Part shown: positions 25,351 through 34,051 of the stretch, piece after piece
Position numbering within the stretch: the stretch's first letter is position 1
Layout of the letters: every line of letters begins with the position of its first letter
Source of the DNA: Thermosediminibacter litoriperuensis
GTDB lineage: Bacteria > Bacillota > Thermosediminibacteria > Thermosediminibacterales > Thermosediminibacteraceae
Length of the DNA: 64,000 nucleotides
Reading direction: 5' to 3'
Assembly: GCF_008124715.1 (NCBI RefSeq)
Contig: NZ_VNHO01000004.1
Location: forward strand, 54,894-118,893
Translations under genes and position numbers: made by a program
The notes under the pieces: model-generated
Told to the model about the DNA's origin: nothing
What the model saw: the letters and a program-made list of their open reading frames with translations, nothing else
The model's database searches: none

Positions 25351-26799
25351 TTATATAAAATAGTGAATTCTGACATGTTTTTGATGCAAATATTCATATA
25401 ATCCTTCTGGTCCATGCTCTACACCTATTCCACTATCGTTCCACCCACCGTAAGGAGCATTTATTACTCCCGCATCCACATTATTAATAGCAATGTTTCC
25501 AGCTTTAATTTCTTGTGCAAATCGCTTAGCCACATTTAAATCATTTGTATACACTATCGCTGCCAAACCATAATTAGTATCGTTTGCTAAAAATATAGCT
25601 TCATCTATATCTCTAAAGGGCATAACTCCTACCGCCGGTCCGAATGTTTCTTCCTGCATTATAAGCATGCTATGGTTAACATCGCGAACAATTGTAGGCT
25701 CAAAAAAGAATCCTTTTTCAAATTTTTTACCTTCCGGTCTTTTGCCACCGCATACTACTTTTGCTCCTTTAGATACTGCATCTTTCACATGCAATTCAAC
25801 TTTTTCTAAACCAGATCTTGTACACATCGGCCCCATATCACATTTTTCTACCAAGTTGTTTCCTATAACTATTTTTTCAGTTTCTTCTTTAAATTTCTCT
25901 AAAAAGTTTTCATATATTTCATTGTGTACATAAATTCTATTTACTGCTATACAAATTTGTCCTGCATTTCTAAAACTACGCCTTACTGCACCCGCAACTG
26001 CAGCATCTAAATTTGCATCTTTATATACAATCATTGGCAAACTTCCACCAAGCTCAAGTGTTACTTTCTTAATACCCGAAGCACTATATTTAAGTATTTC
26101 TTTTCCAGTTTCTGTAGAACCAGTAAAAGCAACTCGTTTGACCAAAGGATGTTGTACTAATAAAGGTCCTATAGTCTTACCAGAACCTGTCACTGCATTT
26201 AAGACTCCTTCTGGTAGCCCTGCCTCTACCAAACATTCAACGAACTTTAAGGGAGAAAGAGGAGTTTCAGACGGTATTTTCGCAACTAATGTACAACCTG
26301 CTGCCAATGCACCGCCAATTTTCCACGCTAATAACTCAATCGGGTAATTCCACGGAGTAATAGCTGCTGCAACTCCAATAGGTTCATAAAGAACTATACT
26401 TTCTGTATTCTTTTCTTCATTTGCTATTACACGGCCATAAATTCTTTCCCCTTCTTCAGCATAATATCTGAGTATAGCTGCTCCTTTCTCAACCTCTTGC
26501 TGAGATTCTTTTAACGTTTTCCCTTGTTCCTGAGTCATTATCTTAGCTATTTCTTTAGAACGTTCAATTACTATCTGGGCCGCCTTTCTTAAGAGTTCCC
26601 CCCGATAAAAGGGAGTTTCTTTACTCCATTTTGGGAATGCTTTATGAGCAGCTAATATAGCCTCTTCTACATCTTCCTTTTCAGCTGCTGGAACAGTTGC
26701 AATTACTTCTTCTGTGGCAGGATTGATTACTTCTATTAATCCACCCCTTCTTGCGTCTACCCACTTTCCCCCTATTAACATTTTGTAGTGTTCGACCAT
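25351..26799 (-). CDS. NAD(P)-dependent aldehyde dehydrogenase
   Basis: Cytoplasmic oxidoreductase of 482 residues, the usual length. It has the NAD-binding segment TPWNYPIELLAWKIGGALAAG, the catalytic glutamate stretch VTLELGGSLP and the catalytic cysteine in NAGQICIAVNR. The EETFGPAVGVMPF segment is near the C-terminus. Best resembles lactaldehyde, glycolaldehyde or succinate-semialdehyde dehydrogenases. The start ATG is one base after the cupin stop, so the two are coupled. In the operon it probably oxidises an aldehyde released by a lyase or transketolase step of the same pathway. Confidence 0.92.
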   Translation of the reverse strand: MVEHYKMLIGGKWVDARRGGLIEVINPATEEVIATVPAAEKEDVEEAILAAHKAFPKWSKETPFYRGELLRKAAQIVIERSKEIAKIMTQEQGKTLKESQQEVEKGAAILRYYAEEGERIYGRVIANEEKNTESIVLYEPIGVAAAITPWNYPIELLAWKIGGALAAGCTLVAKIPSETPLSPLKFVECLVEAGLPEGVLNAVTGSGKTIGPLLVQHPLVKRVAFTGSTETGKEILKYSASGIKKVTLELGGSLPMIVYKDANLDAAVAGAVRRSFRNAGQICIAVNRIYVHNEIYENFLEKFKEETEKIVIGNNLVEKCDMGPMCTRSGLEKVELHVKDAVSKGAKVVCGGKRPEGKKFEKGFFFEPTIVRDVNHSMLIMQEETFGPAVGVMPFRDIDEAIFLANDTNYGLAAIVYTNDLNVAKRFAQEIKAGNIAINNVDAGVINAPYGGWNDSGIGVEHGPEGLYEYLHQKHVRIHYFI

Positions 26800-27189
26800 T
26801 TATATTTCACCTTCTTCTAATTTCCCTGTAACCCATACAACAATTAATGGAATATTTCCTACCTGACGAGTAGTATGGAATACACGTGGGGGTACATAAA
26901 GGGCATCTCCTGGCTTTATCGGAAATTCATCTTCTCCTACAACCATTATTCCCTCCCCTTGAATTACAAAGTATACTTCTTCTTCATCATGGGAATGTCC
27001 TGTAGTAGTACCTGTAGGATAAATTATCGTATATCCTAATTTTAGGCGGCGTGAAGGAGAATTTTCTGGATCAACTAACCAGTAGGTGTCTCTTAATACT
27101 GGTTTTTCTCTGTCTTTCACCTGAGATCTCAATGACCTCGTAGGATCAAAATCGGGATCCTTTGATTGAACATTTACCACATACTTCAT
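26800..27189 (-). CDS. Cupin-domain protein
   Basis: A 129-residue single-domain cupin. The first cupin motif with metal ligands is GHSHDEEEVYFVIQGEG (two histidines and a glutamate) and the second is VPPRVFHTTRQ with the last histidine. Cupins of this size are often sugar isomerases, dioxygenases or small-molecule binding regulators. As first gene of a sigma-54-driven catabolic operon, an isomerase (for example of a uronate or keto sugar) is one reasonable guess but is not shown by the sequence. Confidence 0.82.
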   Translation of the reverse strand: MKYVVNVQSKDPDFDPTRSLRSQVKDREKPVLRDTYWLVDPENSPSRRLKLGYTIIYPTGTTTGHSHDEEEVYFVIQGEGIMVVGEDEFPIKPGDALYVPPRVFHTTRQVGNIPLIVVWVTGKLEEGEI

Positions 27190-27220
27190 ATTAACATCCT
27201 CCTTTTAATTTTTAGATTGT

Positions 27221-27250
27221 AAACCCCTTTTTTGTTAGGGGTTTTTAACA
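27221..27250. other. Hairpin in the 5' leader of the cupin operon
   Basis: AAACCCC / GGGGTTT arms with a ten-base loop lie between the sigma-54 promoter and the cupin start. The T run is better on the plus strand, so on the minus strand it is more likely a leader structure than a terminator. Confidence 0.45.
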
Positions 27251-27297
27251 CTTTGAAATGAAATTAGTAGTAACGTCATTTTCAAATTAAAAATTCT

Positions 27298-27315
27298 CGC
27301 AAATAGTATGCCAAT
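27298..27315 (-). promoter_or_regulatory. Sigma-54 (-24/-12) promoter of the cupin-to-kinase operon
   Basis: On the minus strand the sequence reads TTGGCATACTATTTGCG, matching TGGCAY-N5-TTGC with the correct ten-base GG to GC interval. It lies about 110 bases before the cupin gene, with two TGCA-N4-TGCA palindromes upstream. Confidence 0.82.
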
Positions 27316-27377
27316 TACTAATAAATAATTTTATTTAATAATTCTCACTGTACGCGCTAATTGTAATTACATTATAA

Positions 27378-27421
27378 TGCAACTTTGCAAATATTATTTT
27401 AATATTTTATGCATATTTGCA
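27378..27421. promoter_or_regulatory. Two activator-binding palindromes upstream of the cupin operon promoter
   Basis: TGCAACTTTGCA at 27378-27389 and TGCATATTTGCA at 27410-27421 both fit TGCA-N4-TGCA and start exactly 32 bases apart, about three helical turns. They are about 65-105 bases upstream of the sigma-54 promoter, the usual position of enhancer sites for a sigma-54 activator. Confidence 0.72.
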
Positions 27422-27445
27422 GCACCTTATAGTTCTATCCAGCTG

Positions 27446-28432
27446 CTACTCATAAAAAAACCTTATCCCTTTCTGCTCCAATTCTTTAATGTTGTATATA
27501 TACTTTGGTTGGCGACCTTCAAAATAATCAACGATAGCCTTTGCAGCTTCTGTTGACATCCGTATTGTAGTCTCCTTAGTCAAAGCTGCAGAGTGGGGAG
27601 AAAGAATTACATTTTCTAACTTTAGCAATTCATTATTAAGCTTTGGCGGCTCCTCAATAAATACATCAAGTCCCGCACCCGCAATTCTTTTTTCTTTTAG
27701 AGCATCAATCAAAGCTTGCTCATCTATTAGACTTCCTCTTGCTGTATTTATTAAATAAGCTGTAGGTTTCATAGAATATATAAGATCTCTTGTTATCATT
27801 CCTTTTGTCTCAGGTGTATCAGGACAATGCAATGTTACAAAATCTGCTTTTCTGAATAATTCCTCAAGTGTATCAGTAAATTCATACTCACAATCTATGA
27901 ACTTTTCTTTTATATACGGGTCATAAGCAAGGATCCTCATCCCCAGGCCATAATGACACTTTTTTGCAACCAGAGCTCCAATGTTTCCCATGCCCACTAC
28001 TCCAAGAACTTTCCCTTCTAATTCCACAGATAAATTTAAATTTCGGACATTCCAATTGCCTTTACGTACCGCTTTGTCCATAAAACTCAATTGTTTTGCA
28101 AGATGCATTATCATTGCTAATGTATGTTCACATACTGATAAATTATTCACTCCTGGTAGATTACAGACAAGTATACCTCTTTCTGTAGCTGCTTTTACAT
28201 CTATATTGTCAACACCTGCCCCTGTTCGCGATATTATTTTTAATTTTGGTGCATTTTCGATTACTTCCTTGGTAATTTTAGAAGTTGTCCTTAAAATAAT
28301 GGCGTCTACATCTTTTACCATAGAGATAAGAGTTTGTTGACTCGTATCAGGGGCTGTAAGAATTTCAAATTTACCTTCTAGCAATTTCTTTCCTTCAGGA
28401 TGTATTTCTTGCGAAAGCAATACTTTTATCAT
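27446..28432 (-). CDS. D-isomer-specific 2-hydroxyacid dehydrogenase
   Basis: NAD-dependent dehydrogenase of 328 residues (phosphoglycerate or hydroxypyruvate/glyoxylate reductase group). The NAD-binding loop is LGVVGMGNIGALVAKK; the catalytic arginine lies in SRTGAGVDNID and NTARGSLID, the glutamate in LDVFIEEPP and the histidine in ILSPHSA. Its ATG overlaps the stop of the DapA-family gene (ATGA). It probably interconverts a 2-keto acid and 2-hydroxy acid produced by the pathway of this block; the substrate is not evident. Confidence 0.9.
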   Translation of the reverse strand: MIKVLLSQEIHPEGKKLLEGKFEILTAPDTSQQTLISMVKDVDAIILRTTSKITKEVIENAPKLKIISRTGAGVDNIDVKAATERGILVCNLPGVNNLSVCEHTLAMIMHLAKQLSFMDKAVRKGNWNVRNLNLSVELEGKVLGVVGMGNIGALVAKKCHYGLGMRILAYDPYIKEKFIDCEYEFTDTLEELFRKADFVTLHCPDTPETKGMITRDLIYSMKPTAYLINTARGSLIDEQALIDALKEKRIAGAGLDVFIEEPPKLNNELLKLENVILSPHSAALTKETTIRMSTEAAKAIVDYFEGRQPKYIYNIKELEQKGIRFFYE

Positions 28433-29334
28433 GCTAATAACCCTTCTTCCTTTAAAACTTCTTTGATTTCTTCTACCTCATTTTCTTTTAGTGGCAACAA
28501 AGGTAACCTCGGTTCTGTTCCGCAATAACCAACAAGATTCATAGCTACCTTTACTGCTGCAACACCACCACGTCCAGATATTCGTTCGTTAATTTTGCGA
28601 AGTTTATTACTCAGCATTTCTGCTTCATGATATTTGCCAGCATTAAATAGCTCTTTAATTTCACAACAAAGATCAGGCAAATAGTTTGCCATAGAAAGAA
28701 CTCCACCTACAGCTCCTTTTTGTAACCCTTCTAAAAACTTATTTATAGAGCCCGACAACACGTAAAACTCTGCATCTTCTGGTACAGCGTTGATGAAGTT
28801 CTCTATTTTCTCTTTAGAAGAATCTTTCATACCTACGATATTAGGATGTTGAGCAAGTACTGATATAGCTTTTGGGGATATTAATACTCCGTTTGCAGAT
28901 TTTGGGACGCAATAAATCATTATTGGCACCGGTGATTTATCGGCAACTTCTGTATAAAAACGAATTAAAGCATCGTCATTCATTTTTGACGCAAAATAAT
29001 GTGGTGTAAGTACACTTGCAAAATCAATGCCCATATCGGCGACCTTTTTTGTAAACTCAATTGTCGCCCAAGCAGATTCTCTTCCTGTACCCACAATTAA
29101 AGTTTTATCCTTAGCTCGGTTTTTCACTACAACTTCAACTACTTTAATAGCTTCTTCATCTGTGAGGCTTCTAAATTCTCCATTGCTTCCAAGAGGCATG
29201 TATCCCCTTACTTTGCTTGCATTCCACTTATGAATATTAGCCTCGAGTTTTGAATAATCGATCTTTTGGTTTACAAAAGGTGTCGTTACTGGTATGAAGA
29301 CACCCGTTAATTTATTTTTAATTTCATTAGACAT
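28429..29334 (-). CDS. Dihydrodipicolinate synthase (DapA) family lyase/aldolase
   Basis: Class I aldolase-type protein of 301 residues. The Schiff-base lysine is in NIVGMKDSSKEKIENF and the proton-relay tyrosine in MIYCVPKSANG; the pyruvate-binding segment is PLGSNGEFRSLT. DapA proper usually has GTTGE and YNVP-TG, so the SNGEF and CVPKSAN variants suggest a different substrate such as a 2-keto-3-deoxy sugar acid. It is first in a two-gene operon with the 2-hydroxyacid dehydrogenase, driven by a sigma-54 promoter about 200 bases upstream. Confidence 0.87.
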   Translation of the reverse strand: MSNEIKNKLTGVFIPVTTPFVNQKIDYSKLEANIHKWNASKVRGYMPLGSNGEFRSLTDEEAIKVVEVVVKNRAKDKTLIVGTGRESAWATIEFTKKVADMGIDFASVLTPHYFASKMNDDALIRFYTEVADKSPVPIMIYCVPKSANGVLISPKAISVLAQHPNIVGMKDSSKEKIENFINAVPEDAEFYVLSGSINKFLEGLQKGAVGGVLSMANYLPDLCCEIKELFNAGKYHEAEMLSNKLRKINERISGRGGVAAVKVAMNLVGYCGTEPRLPLLPLKENEVEEIKEVLKEEGLLA

Positions 29335-29540
29335 TAAAAAGCACCCTTTCTATAACATTTCGAAAAATATTATTGATTATACAACTTTCCAATTTTCTAA
29401 TATAGATTTTTCACACTAAAATTAAATCCTTTAAATAATCTTTTTCTTAAACTGCAAATAAGCTTCACTTATCATTTATTTAGAGCTCTCTCTTCTAAAA
29501 AACACATTCTTAATAGACGATGTTTTTGCTTTATTAACAA

Positions 29541-29559
29541 TTGCAAAATCTGTACCACA
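29541..29559 (-). promoter_or_regulatory. Sigma-54 (-24/-12) promoter of the DapA-family operon
   Basis: On the minus strand TGGTACAGATTTTGCA fits TGGCAC-N5-TTGCA with one change and correct spacing. It lies about 205 bases before the DapA-family gene, in a 346-base intergenic region that otherwise shows no gene. Confidence 0.7.
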
Positions 29560-29612
29560 ACGTTTCATTTCTATCAAAACCAATTTGGTTAGCAAGCAAT
29601 ATTTTTTACTAA

Positions 29613-29656
29613 TGCATTTTTGCAAAAATACCATAGCACACTAATGCAGATTTACA
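29613..29656. promoter_or_regulatory. Activator-binding palindromes upstream of the DapA-family operon
   Basis: TGCATTTTTGCA at 29613-29624 is an exact TGCA-N4-TGCA site. A one-mismatch copy, TGCAGATTTACA, starts 32 bases further at 29645, repeating the spacing seen at 27378/27410. Confidence 0.68.
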
Positions 29657-29680
29657 TTTCTATTGCCAATATTTTAAAGA

Positions 29681-30607
29681 TTACCTCCTCAACGACTTTG
29701 CAGCCTCCTCTATATCCTCCGCGGTGAGGCCGTAAACCCTCATCAGTTCTTCTGGTTTGCCAGACCTGGCGAAAACATCCCGGATGCCTACTCTCTTCAT
29801 TGGGACAGGCTTTTTCTCCATCAGCACTTCAGCCACGGCACTTCCCAGGCCGCCTATTATGGTGTGCTCTTCGGCGGTGACTATGGACCCGCATTCGGCA
29901 GCTTTGAGGATTACTTCTTCGTCTATCGGCTTTATGGTGTGGATGTTGATGACCATGGCGTCTATGCCGTCCTTGGAAAGTTGTTCGGCTGCTTTTAGCG
30001 CTTCCGCTATCATGACTCCGGTGGCTATGAGAGCTACGTCTTTCCCTTCCTTTAGGATGACGGCTTTGCCTACTTCAAATTTGTAGTTTTCGCCGTAGAT
30101 TGTTTCCACCGGGTGGCGGCCAAGCCTCAGGTATACGGGGCCCTTAAGCATGGCAGCCGCTCTTACCGCTTGTTTCGTCTCTACGGCGTCGGCGGGACTT
30201 ATTACCGTCATGTTGGGTAGTGCTCTCATGAGGGCTATGTCTTCTATGGATTGGTGGGTGGCTCCGTCTTCTCCTACGGTGATGCCGGCGTGAGTCGCGG
30301 TTATCTTTACGTTAAGGTTGGGGTAGCATATGGAGTTTCTTACCTGTTCGAAGGCCCTGCCGGTGGCAAATATGGCAAAGGTGCTGGCAAAGGGTATCTT
30401 GCCGCAGGTGGCAAGGCCCGCTGCGGTACCCATCAGGTTTTGTTCCGCTATGCCCATGTTAAAGAAACGTTCGGGAAATTTTTTGGCAAATACGCTGGTC
30501 TTGGTGGATTTGGAAAGGTCGGCATCCAATACAACTATATCTTTTATTTCTTCGCCCAGTTCGGCCAGGGCTTCGCCGTAGGCTTCTCTTGTGGCTATTT
30601 TTGGCAT
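29681..30607 (-). CDS. Transketolase, C-terminal subunit (first copy)
   Basis: The pyrimidine-binding and C-terminal domains of a split transketolase, 308 residues. It has the VLDADLSKSTKT start, FFNMGIAEQNLMGTAAGLA with the catalytic glutamate that activates thiamine diphosphate, and HQSIEDIALMRALPNM. The partner N-terminal subunit lies directly upstream. Split transketolases occur in archaea and many anaerobes, and some act on unusual sugar phosphates. GC content is visibly higher than in the surrounding genes, so this pair may be the housekeeping one. Confidence 0.92.
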   Translation of the reverse strand: MPKIATREAYGEALAELGEEIKDIVVLDADLSKSTKTSVFAKKFPERFFNMGIAEQNLMGTAAGLATCGKIPFASTFAIFATGRAFEQVRNSICYPNLNVKITATHAGITVGEDGATHQSIEDIALMRALPNMTVISPADAVETKQAVRAAAMLKGPVYLRLGRHPVETIYGENYKFEVGKAVILKEGKDVALIATGVMIAEALKAAEQLSKDGIDAMVINIHTIKPIDEEVILKAAECGSIVTAEEHTIIGGLGSAVAEVLMEKKPVPMKRVGIRDVFARSGKPEELMRVYGLTAEDIEEAAKSLRR

Positions 30608-30649
30608 TTTTTTACCTCCTTTTGTTTTTGGTCTGTTAATGGGTAAAGT

Positions 30650-31474
30650 TTATATTAGCGATTTTAGCGCTTCTTCGGCTTGCTCGCGGGATGGGGCTTT
30701 GCCGTGCCAGTCTACCTGGTTTTCCATATATGGCACTCCCTTTCCCTTTACGGTCTTGGCTACTATTACCGTGGGTCTGCCTTTTATATTCTTGGCTTCT
30801 TCTATCGCCCCTGCTATCTCCTCAAAGTCGTGGCCGTCTACGTCTATTACGTGCCAGCCGAAGGCCCTGAATTTTTCTTGGATTATTTCCGGCGACATTA
30901 CTTGGGTTATGGGGCCGTCGATTTGAAGGCCGTTGTGGTCTACAAAAGCGGTGAGGTTGTCTAGTTTGTAATGGGCTGCGGCCATAGCAGCTTCCCATAC
31001 CTGGCCTTCTTCAAGCTCCCCGTCGCCTAAAAGCACGTATACCCTGTAGTCCTTGCCGTCGAGTTTCCCGGCTATTGCCATTCCGTTGGCAGAAGAAAGC
31101 CCTTGCCCTAAAGAGCCGGTGGTCATGTCTACCCCTGGCGTGTTTTTCATGTCGGGGTGACCCTGGAGCATGGAATCAATCTTGCGCAGGGTTTTTAGTT
31201 CTTCTGTAGGAAAATACCCTTTCTCTGCCAGGACAGCGTAAAGGGCCGGAGCTGCGTGGCCTTTCGAGAGCACGAACCTGTCTCTCTCTGGCCAATTTGG
31301 GTTTTTGGGGTCCACTTTCATTACGTGAAAATACAATGTCACGAGGATGTCGGTGCAGGATAGCGACCCACCTGGATGGCCAGAACCGGCTTCGGCGGTC
31401 ATCTCTATGATGTGCCTCCTTATCCTGCGGGCTATTTCACTTAGTTCTTCTACCTTTTCTTTGGTTATTGCCAT
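30650..31474 (-). CDS. Transketolase, N-terminal subunit (first copy)
   Basis: Thiamine-diphosphate-binding half of a split transketolase, 274 residues. Motifs are [28 protein letters not shown] and the TPP/metal motif [20 protein letters not shown] followed by the NHNGL-type DHNGLQ. It transfers two-carbon ketol units with its partner encoded 42 bases downstream. I found no sigma-54 promoter or TGCA palindrome upstream, in contrast to the second pair. Confidence 0.92.
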   Translation of the reverse strand: MAITKEKVEELSEIARRIRRHIIEMTAEAGSGHPGGSLSCTDILVTLYFHVMKVDPKNPNWPERDRFVLSKGHAAPALYAVLAEKGYFPTEELKTLRKIDSMLQGHPDMKNTPGVDMTTGSLGQGLSSANGMAIAGKLDGKDYRVYVLLGDGELEEGQVWEAAMAAAHYKLDNLTAFVDHNGLQIDGPITQVMSPEIIQEKFRAFGWHVIDVDGHDFEEIAGAIEEAKNIKGRPTVIVAKTVKGKGVPYMENQVDWHGKAPSREQAEEALKSLI

Positions 31475-31621
31475 TTTATTATCACCTCGTTTAACTTCTT
31501 TTTTTTAATAGCGTTTTTGCGGATATCTCATGGTGTTTGATATACTGCAATCTTCTTAAACTAAAAGCACCAACCGCTACTCCCATTCTTAATAAAAAAG
31601 ATCAGTTTCTGGAAAATATTT

Positions 31622-31652
31622 AAAATAAAGACCCTTAAAGATAAGGGCCTTT
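31622..31652 (-). terminator. Terminator after the class II aldolase gene
   Basis: On the minus strand GGCCCTTAT / TTAAGGGTC arms form a stem followed by TTTATTTT, just beyond the aldolase stop; it closes the sigma-54 operon that starts at the transaldolase gene. Confidence 0.7.
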
Positions 31653-31659
31653 GTTAAAA

Positions 31660-32589
31660 TCATTCCACGATTGCAGATTTATCAATATATCGTTTAAAAT
31701 AATCGTTCTTAGATATAAAGCTGAGCACTTCTTCTGCTTTACCTGCGGAATTTAACAAGTTTATTTTTTCTCTTACAATTCTCTTTACATTTTCCCTTGC
31801 TACTGCACCATATTTTCTGACATCTACCAGATCTGGGTCGGAAGTTAGTTTTTGCCTCAACGCATTTGTAAAAGCTTTATTGAGCTCCGTTGCAAAGTTA
31901 ATCTTGCTTATCCCCGCCTTTATGGCCTCAACGACGGATTCATCCAGTACTCCCGACGCCCCGTGAAGTACCAGAGGGACTTTTACTTTTTCCTTTATCT
32001 TCGCTATCCTTTCAATGTCTAGCCGGGCCGATTGGACTTTCATTCTGTGCGCGCTTCCTACGGAAACCGCCAGCGAATCCACGCCGGTCTTTTCGCAAAA
32101 TTCTTTGGCTTCTTCAGGCGTAGTAAGGTATTTCTGTACCTCCTCCGGAGAAAGAGGTCCTTTTGCGGCATCGGGTACTTTCCCTATTTCTCCTTCCAGA
32201 GGAACACCCGCTGCGTGGGCTATTTCCGCCAGTTTTTTAGTTATTCTCACATTTTCTTCAAAGGGAAGGGAAGATCCATCGAACATAAGGGAAGTAAAAC
32301 CTGCTTTTAATGCTTTAATCACCGTATTGAAATCCACTCCGTGATCCAAATGACACACTACTGGTACCGATGCTTTATCTGCCAGCGATTTCACTATAGA
32401 AAAAAGGCAGTTTTCCCCCGCATATTCTATAGCTCCCTGGCTTATTTGGACTATAACAGGGGCCTTTTCTTCTTCCGCAGCCTCTACGATTGCCTGAGCG
32501 ATTTCCATATTATTTGCATTAAAAGCACCAATAGCAAACTTATTTTCCATAGCATAGATAAGCATTGCCTTGCTATCTACAAGGGGCAT
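31660..32589 (-). CDS. Class II (zinc) ketose-bisphosphate aldolase family protein
   Basis: A 309-residue member of the fructose/tagatose-bisphosphate aldolase family. Zinc-ligand regions are VVCHLDHGVD, the catalytic-site SVGSAHRM and VLHGASGV; the phosphate-binding end is GISKINFATEL. The usual GTAHG after the catalytic loop is replaced by GSAHR, so the substrate may differ from fructose 1,6-bisphosphate. It is the last gene of the operon running from the transaldolase gene, and would cleave a ketose phosphate to triose phosphates. Confidence 0.88.
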   Translation of the reverse strand: MPLVDSKAMLIYAMENKFAIGAFNANNMEIAQAIVEAAEEEKAPVIVQISQGAIEYAGENCLFSIVKSLADKASVPVVCHLDHGVDFNTVIKALKAGFTSLMFDGSSLPFEENVRITKKLAEIAHAAGVPLEGEIGKVPDAAKGPLSPEEVQKYLTTPEEAKEFCEKTGVDSLAVSVGSAHRMKVQSARLDIERIAKIKEKVKVPLVLHGASGVLDESVVEAIKAGISKINFATELNKAFTNALRQKLTSDPDLVDVRKYGAVARENVKRIVREKINLLNSAGKAEEVLSFISKNDYFKRYIDKSAIVE

Positions 32590-32600
32590 TTTACCACTCC

Positions 32601-33545
32601 TTACAACATATATTCCCTAATGGCATTAAACTCTTCGATTGAAATGCCGCCTTCTCCTAAATACCTTGGATTTACCACGCCTTTTTTATGATCGGCGTGA
32701 TAATCCGACCCACCGGTAAAGAACTTTACCTTCCCGGCATATTCTTGTTTCACTAATATTTCAATTTCCGAATCCTTTAAAGGTCCCTTATAACTCGTTT
32801 TGCTATAAGGATAGCAGGCCTCAATGCCATCAAGCCCGTGGTTTATCAGTTTTTCTATATACTCTTTTCTCGTTAAATTCCTTCCGTCCGGGTATTGGAT
32901 AATTTCGTCTATCAGGAAAGGATGAGCCAGTACCGCCGTTCCACCGCAGGTTTTTATTAGATCAATGGCGTCAAACGGGCTTATTTTCTTTCTCCGAACG
33001 TTTAGTTCTGGATCATCTCGCACCATTATTTTTGCATCTTTCCATGTCGGAGCATAACCTTTTTGGGCCATCAATTCGAATATATGTTTTCTTTGGACTT
33101 CATCAGGGTCCCTGTATCTTATGTTGCCCTCTTCGTCAGTATACTTTAGTATTTCATTCTCGTAATCCACAGGCATACCTTTAGATGTAAGTAGTTCACA
33201 CAGTTCCCTGTAGGCCTCAGATTTGCTCCTTTTTGCTCTTTCTACTTCCTCTTTTAACAGCGGACTTTCAAAATTCATGCGGTATCCTAGTATATGAACG
33301 TCATCCACATAAGTATCGCAGGAAAATTCGTATCCTAATACCACCCCAATTCCATTCTGCCTCGCAAAAACCCTTATATCTACCTTGCCATCATCAGTTT
33401 CTAAATAAAGCGGAGGCTGTATATCGTGATCTGTAATCGCGACTACTTTAAGGCCTGCCTTGGCTGCATTTTTAATAAGTTCTTCCGGTGAATCGTTCCC
33501 GTCGGACCGCACAGTATGGCAGTGCAGATCACAATCATAACGCAT
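32601..33545 (-). CDS. PHP-domain phosphoesterase-like protein
   Basis: A 314-residue PHP superfamily protein. Metal-binding motifs are DLHCHTVRSDGND at the N-terminus, AITDHD near residue 35, GYEFSCD near 75, AHPFL near 205 and GSDYHADH near the C-terminus. The family includes phosphatases of sugar phosphates, histidinol phosphatase and nucleotidases. Inside this operon a phosphatase or phosphodiesterase for a pathway intermediate is likely, but the sequence does not identify it. Confidence 0.85.
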   Translation of the reverse strand: MRYDCDLHCHTVRSDGNDSPEELIKNAAKAGLKVVAITDHDIQPPLYLETDDGKVDIRVFARQNGIGVVLGYEFSCDTYVDDVHILGYRMNFESPLLKEEVERAKRSKSEAYRELCELLTSKGMPVDYENEILKYTDEEGNIRYRDPDEVQRKHIFELMAQKGYAPTWKDAKIMVRDDPELNVRRKKISPFDAIDLIKTCGGTAVLAHPFLIDEIIQYPDGRNLTRKEYIEKLINHGLDGIEACYPYSKTSYKGPLKDSEIEILVKQEYAGKVKFFTGGSDYHADHKKGVVNPRYLGEGGISIEEFNAIREYML

Positions 33546-33574
33546 TTTTCTGCCCCCTTTTAAATTAAGTTTTC

Positions 33575-34033
33575 TTATCCCATCTGGCGGCGATACTTCA
33601 CATCTATCATATTAATCTTTTCTACCTTTGGCAAGGACCGTCCTCCCTGAAACTCAGCCTCGAGCCAGACATCCACTAATTTTTTTGCAAGCTCAGGACC
33701 CACTACCTGGGCCCCTATGGCCATTACCTGAGCATTGTTACTCTTGCGCGCCCTTTCTGCGGAATATACATCATGGCATACGGCTGCTCTCACCCCAGGA
33801 ACTTTGTTTGCCACTATAGCCATACCTATACCGGTACCGCAAATTAGTATTCCCCGCTCAAAATCCCCAGAAGCTATTTTCTCAGCAAGAGCAAGACCAA
33901 TATCAGGATAATCGACCGGGGTTTTATCATGTACCCCTATATCAACAACTTCTAGTCCTTTTGAATTCAAATGTTCTTTGATTATCTCCTTTAAGTCAAA
34001 ACCAAAATGATCGCTTCCTATAATAATTCTCAT
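33575..34033 (-). CDS. RpiB/LacAB-family sugar-phosphate isomerase
   Basis: A 152-residue isomerase. It has GSDHFGFDLKE at the N-terminus, the active-site cysteine in ILICGTGIGMAIVANKVPGV, the proton-shuttling histidine in AAVCHD, and SNNAQVMAIGAQVVG. The family converts aldose and ketose phosphates: ribose 5-phosphate, allose 6-phosphate, galactose 6-phosphate or tetrose phosphates. Because it is encoded with a dedicated transketolase and transaldolase, the substrate could be a four- or five-carbon sugar phosphate. Confidence 0.92.
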   Translation of the reverse strand: MRIIIGSDHFGFDLKEIIKEHLNSKGLEVVDIGVHDKTPVDYPDIGLALAEKIASGDFERGILICGTGIGMAIVANKVPGVRAAVCHDVYSAERARKSNNAQVMAIGAQVVGPELAKKLVDVWLEAEFQGGRSLPKVEKINMIDVKYRRQMG

Positions 34034-34051
34034 TTTCTTTCACCTCTTTTT

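Noticed and set aside
29600..29640. Sigma-54 promoter at the TGGTATTTTTGC sequence
   Set aside because: The GG to GC distance is seven bases instead of ten. The better match is at 29541-29559, and this segment is an activator site.
31475..31620. Sigma-54 promoter before the first transketolase pair
   Set aside because: No TGGCA-N6-TTGC arrangement and no TGCA-N4-TGCA palindrome could be found, so this pair was left outside the regulon.
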